From Anaerolineae bacterium (GTDB lineage Bacteria; Chloroflexota; Anaerolineae; Aggregatilineales; Phototrophicaceae): a stretch of DNA of 41,809 nucleotides. Location: NCBI GenBank assembly GCA_017303775.1, contig JAFLCH010000005.1:1-41809 (forward strand), given 5' to 3'. Each line of letters begins with the position of its first letter. The first letter of the stretch is position 1. Shown here piece after piece: positions 41,128 to 41,809 of the stretch. Made by a program: the position numbers and the translations under genes. Below the pieces are notes generated by a model that saw nothing but the letters and a program-made list of their open reading frames with translations, had not been told where the DNA came from and did not search any database.

Positions 41128-41809
41128 TTGGGCATATCGAAACGATTGGACGAGGCACGGCGGGCCTTTAAGACTGGTGATCTGTCTGCATCTGCAGCGG
41201 CGCACACCTCCGGTCGCATTACATCGACTGCGGAGGAAAAACATGGCGGCGCAGGCAGCCAATACATCGGCGATCTGGTCTATGGTGGACTTGACGGCAT
41301 TATTACGACCTTCGCGGTGGTCAGTGGGGTTGCCGGGGCTCAGCTCGGGACGCCGATCATCCTGATACTGGGCTTGGCGAATCTATTGGCCGATGGCTTT
41401 TCCATGGCAACGGGAGCGTATCTCTCCTCGAAAAGTGAACGAGAGTACTACGATCGTGAATGGCAGCGGGAAGCATGGGAAGTTGATCACTTCCCTGAGG
41501 GCGAACGAACGGAGCTGATCGAGGTTTATCGCGAACAAGGGTATTCGGACGAGGAAGCGAGCACACTGGTCGAAATCCAGTCTCGTGATCCGCAGCGCTG
41601 GGTCAATGCCATGATGATCAACGAACTTGGGTTGCTGAAGGATGACCGCAAACCGCTGCTCAGTGGGCTAATGACGCTGTTCGCCTTCGTGATCGCCGGA
41701 TCAGTGCCGATGCTCATCTATCTGCTGGGGCTGTTGATACCGATTTCGGCGGAGACTGCCTTCCCAATCGCGATTGCCCTGTCCGCCATCGCGCTGTTTG
41801 GGTTGGGTG
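41128..41809 (+). CDS. VIT1/CCC1-family Fe/Mn transporter, 3' end beyond window edge
   Basis: The frame starts best at TTG 41128 (LGISKRLDEARRAFKTGDLS), preceded by AGGAGAAG at 10 nt; the nearby ATG 41123 is in another frame. The N-terminal cytoplasmic helix with EEKHGG is followed by YIGDLVYGGLDGIITTFAVV and SGVAGA, the hallmark first membrane helix of VIT/CCC1 proteins. The second helix (LGLANLLADGFSMATGAYLS) and the cytoplasmic metal-binding helices (SEREYYDREWQREAWEV, VEIQSRDPQRWVNAMM) come next. The visible 227 residues end inside a late membrane helix at the window edge. It exports or stores Fe2+/Mn2+ by family; the link to the nos genes is unclear. Confidence 0.88.
   Translation, partial: MGISKRLDEARRAFKTGDLSASAAAHTSGRITSTAEEKHGGAGSQYIGDLVYGGLDGIITTFAVVSGVAGAQLGTPIILILGLANLLADGFSMATGAYLSSKSEREYYDREWQREAWEVDHFPEGERTELIEVYREQGYSDEEASTLVEIQSRDPQRWVNAMMINELGLLKDDRKPLLSGLMTLFAFVIAGSVPMLIYLLGLLIPISAETAFPIAIALSAIALFGLG

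Noticed and set aside
41072-41365. 97-codon plus-strand frame containing the ATG at 41123
   Set aside because: It is out of frame with the VIT/CCC1 sequence, which covers the same DNA with clear family similarity.

Overview
The window looks like a chromosomal segment of an uncultured Chloroflexota (Anaerolineae-like) bacterium. This is an inference: it rests on the Sec-type (clade II) nitrous oxide reductase cluster, the two-Crp arrangement, the giant secreted PKD/DUF11 protein and the moderately high GC content. No rRNA or marker gene is present to prove it, and I saw no tRNA, rRNA or CRISPR array.

Left accessory part (1-3.8 kb): a large serine recombinase on the minus strand runs off the left edge, preceded by a small ORF. 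Next come the first ~33 codons of a DUF4062-type gene, cut off by a decayed IS3-family element. Then one 14.3-kb gene (3801-18131) encodes a 4776-residue secreted protein: signal peptide, Thr/Pro/Glu linker, about eight PKD domains, about 21 DUF11-like modules (including three tandem 915-bp units) and a C-terminal TolB/WD40-like propeller. A perfect 21-bp-arm hairpin follows its stop.

Plasmid-like block (about 18.5-25.4 kb, minus strand): ParM-like actin, ParR-like adaptor, a 250-nt run of consecutive hairpins, an HU-like protein, an RHH/MobC-like protein, a candidate HUH relaxase, and a PrimPol-helicase replication protein. The last ends inside a set of four blocks of three 9-bp TGTGAR iterons. 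This reads as a replication/partition/mobilization module of an integrated plasmid or IME. At about 25.44 kb it breaks off, with an unrelated minus-strand gene tail abutting a 5'-truncated methyltransferase.

Denitrification part (26.3-41.8 kb, mostly plus strand): two rhodaneses, then two Crp/Fnr regulators carrying a CRP-like RExxxR recognition helix. TGTGA-N6-TCACA-type palindromes lie in front of the second regulator and in front of nosZ, at the same distance from a TATAA box. The cluster continues nosZ-nosB-like-nosD-nosF-nosY, a lipoprotein with two FixH/YtkA-like domains, and a membrane-anchored di-heme cytochrome c made by a near-identical tandem duplication. It then has a ferredoxin-cupin fusion gene interrupted by two in-frame amber codons, a third, divergent Crp/Fnr regulator, an intact ferredoxin-cupin fusion paralogue, a DUF2892 protein, a polytopic His-rich membrane protein and a VIT/CCC1 transporter that runs off the right edge. 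Together the genes suggest N2O respiration (NosZ), copper-site maturation (NosDFY plus the lipoprotein), electron supply (cytochrome c, ferredoxins) and Crp-type control.

The most unusual observations are the iteron blocks overlapping the primase 3' end, the tandem hairpin array between the partition and mobilization genes, the duplicated ferredoxin-cupin fusion with one amber-interrupted copy, and the matched palindrome/-10 architecture of the nos regulators.
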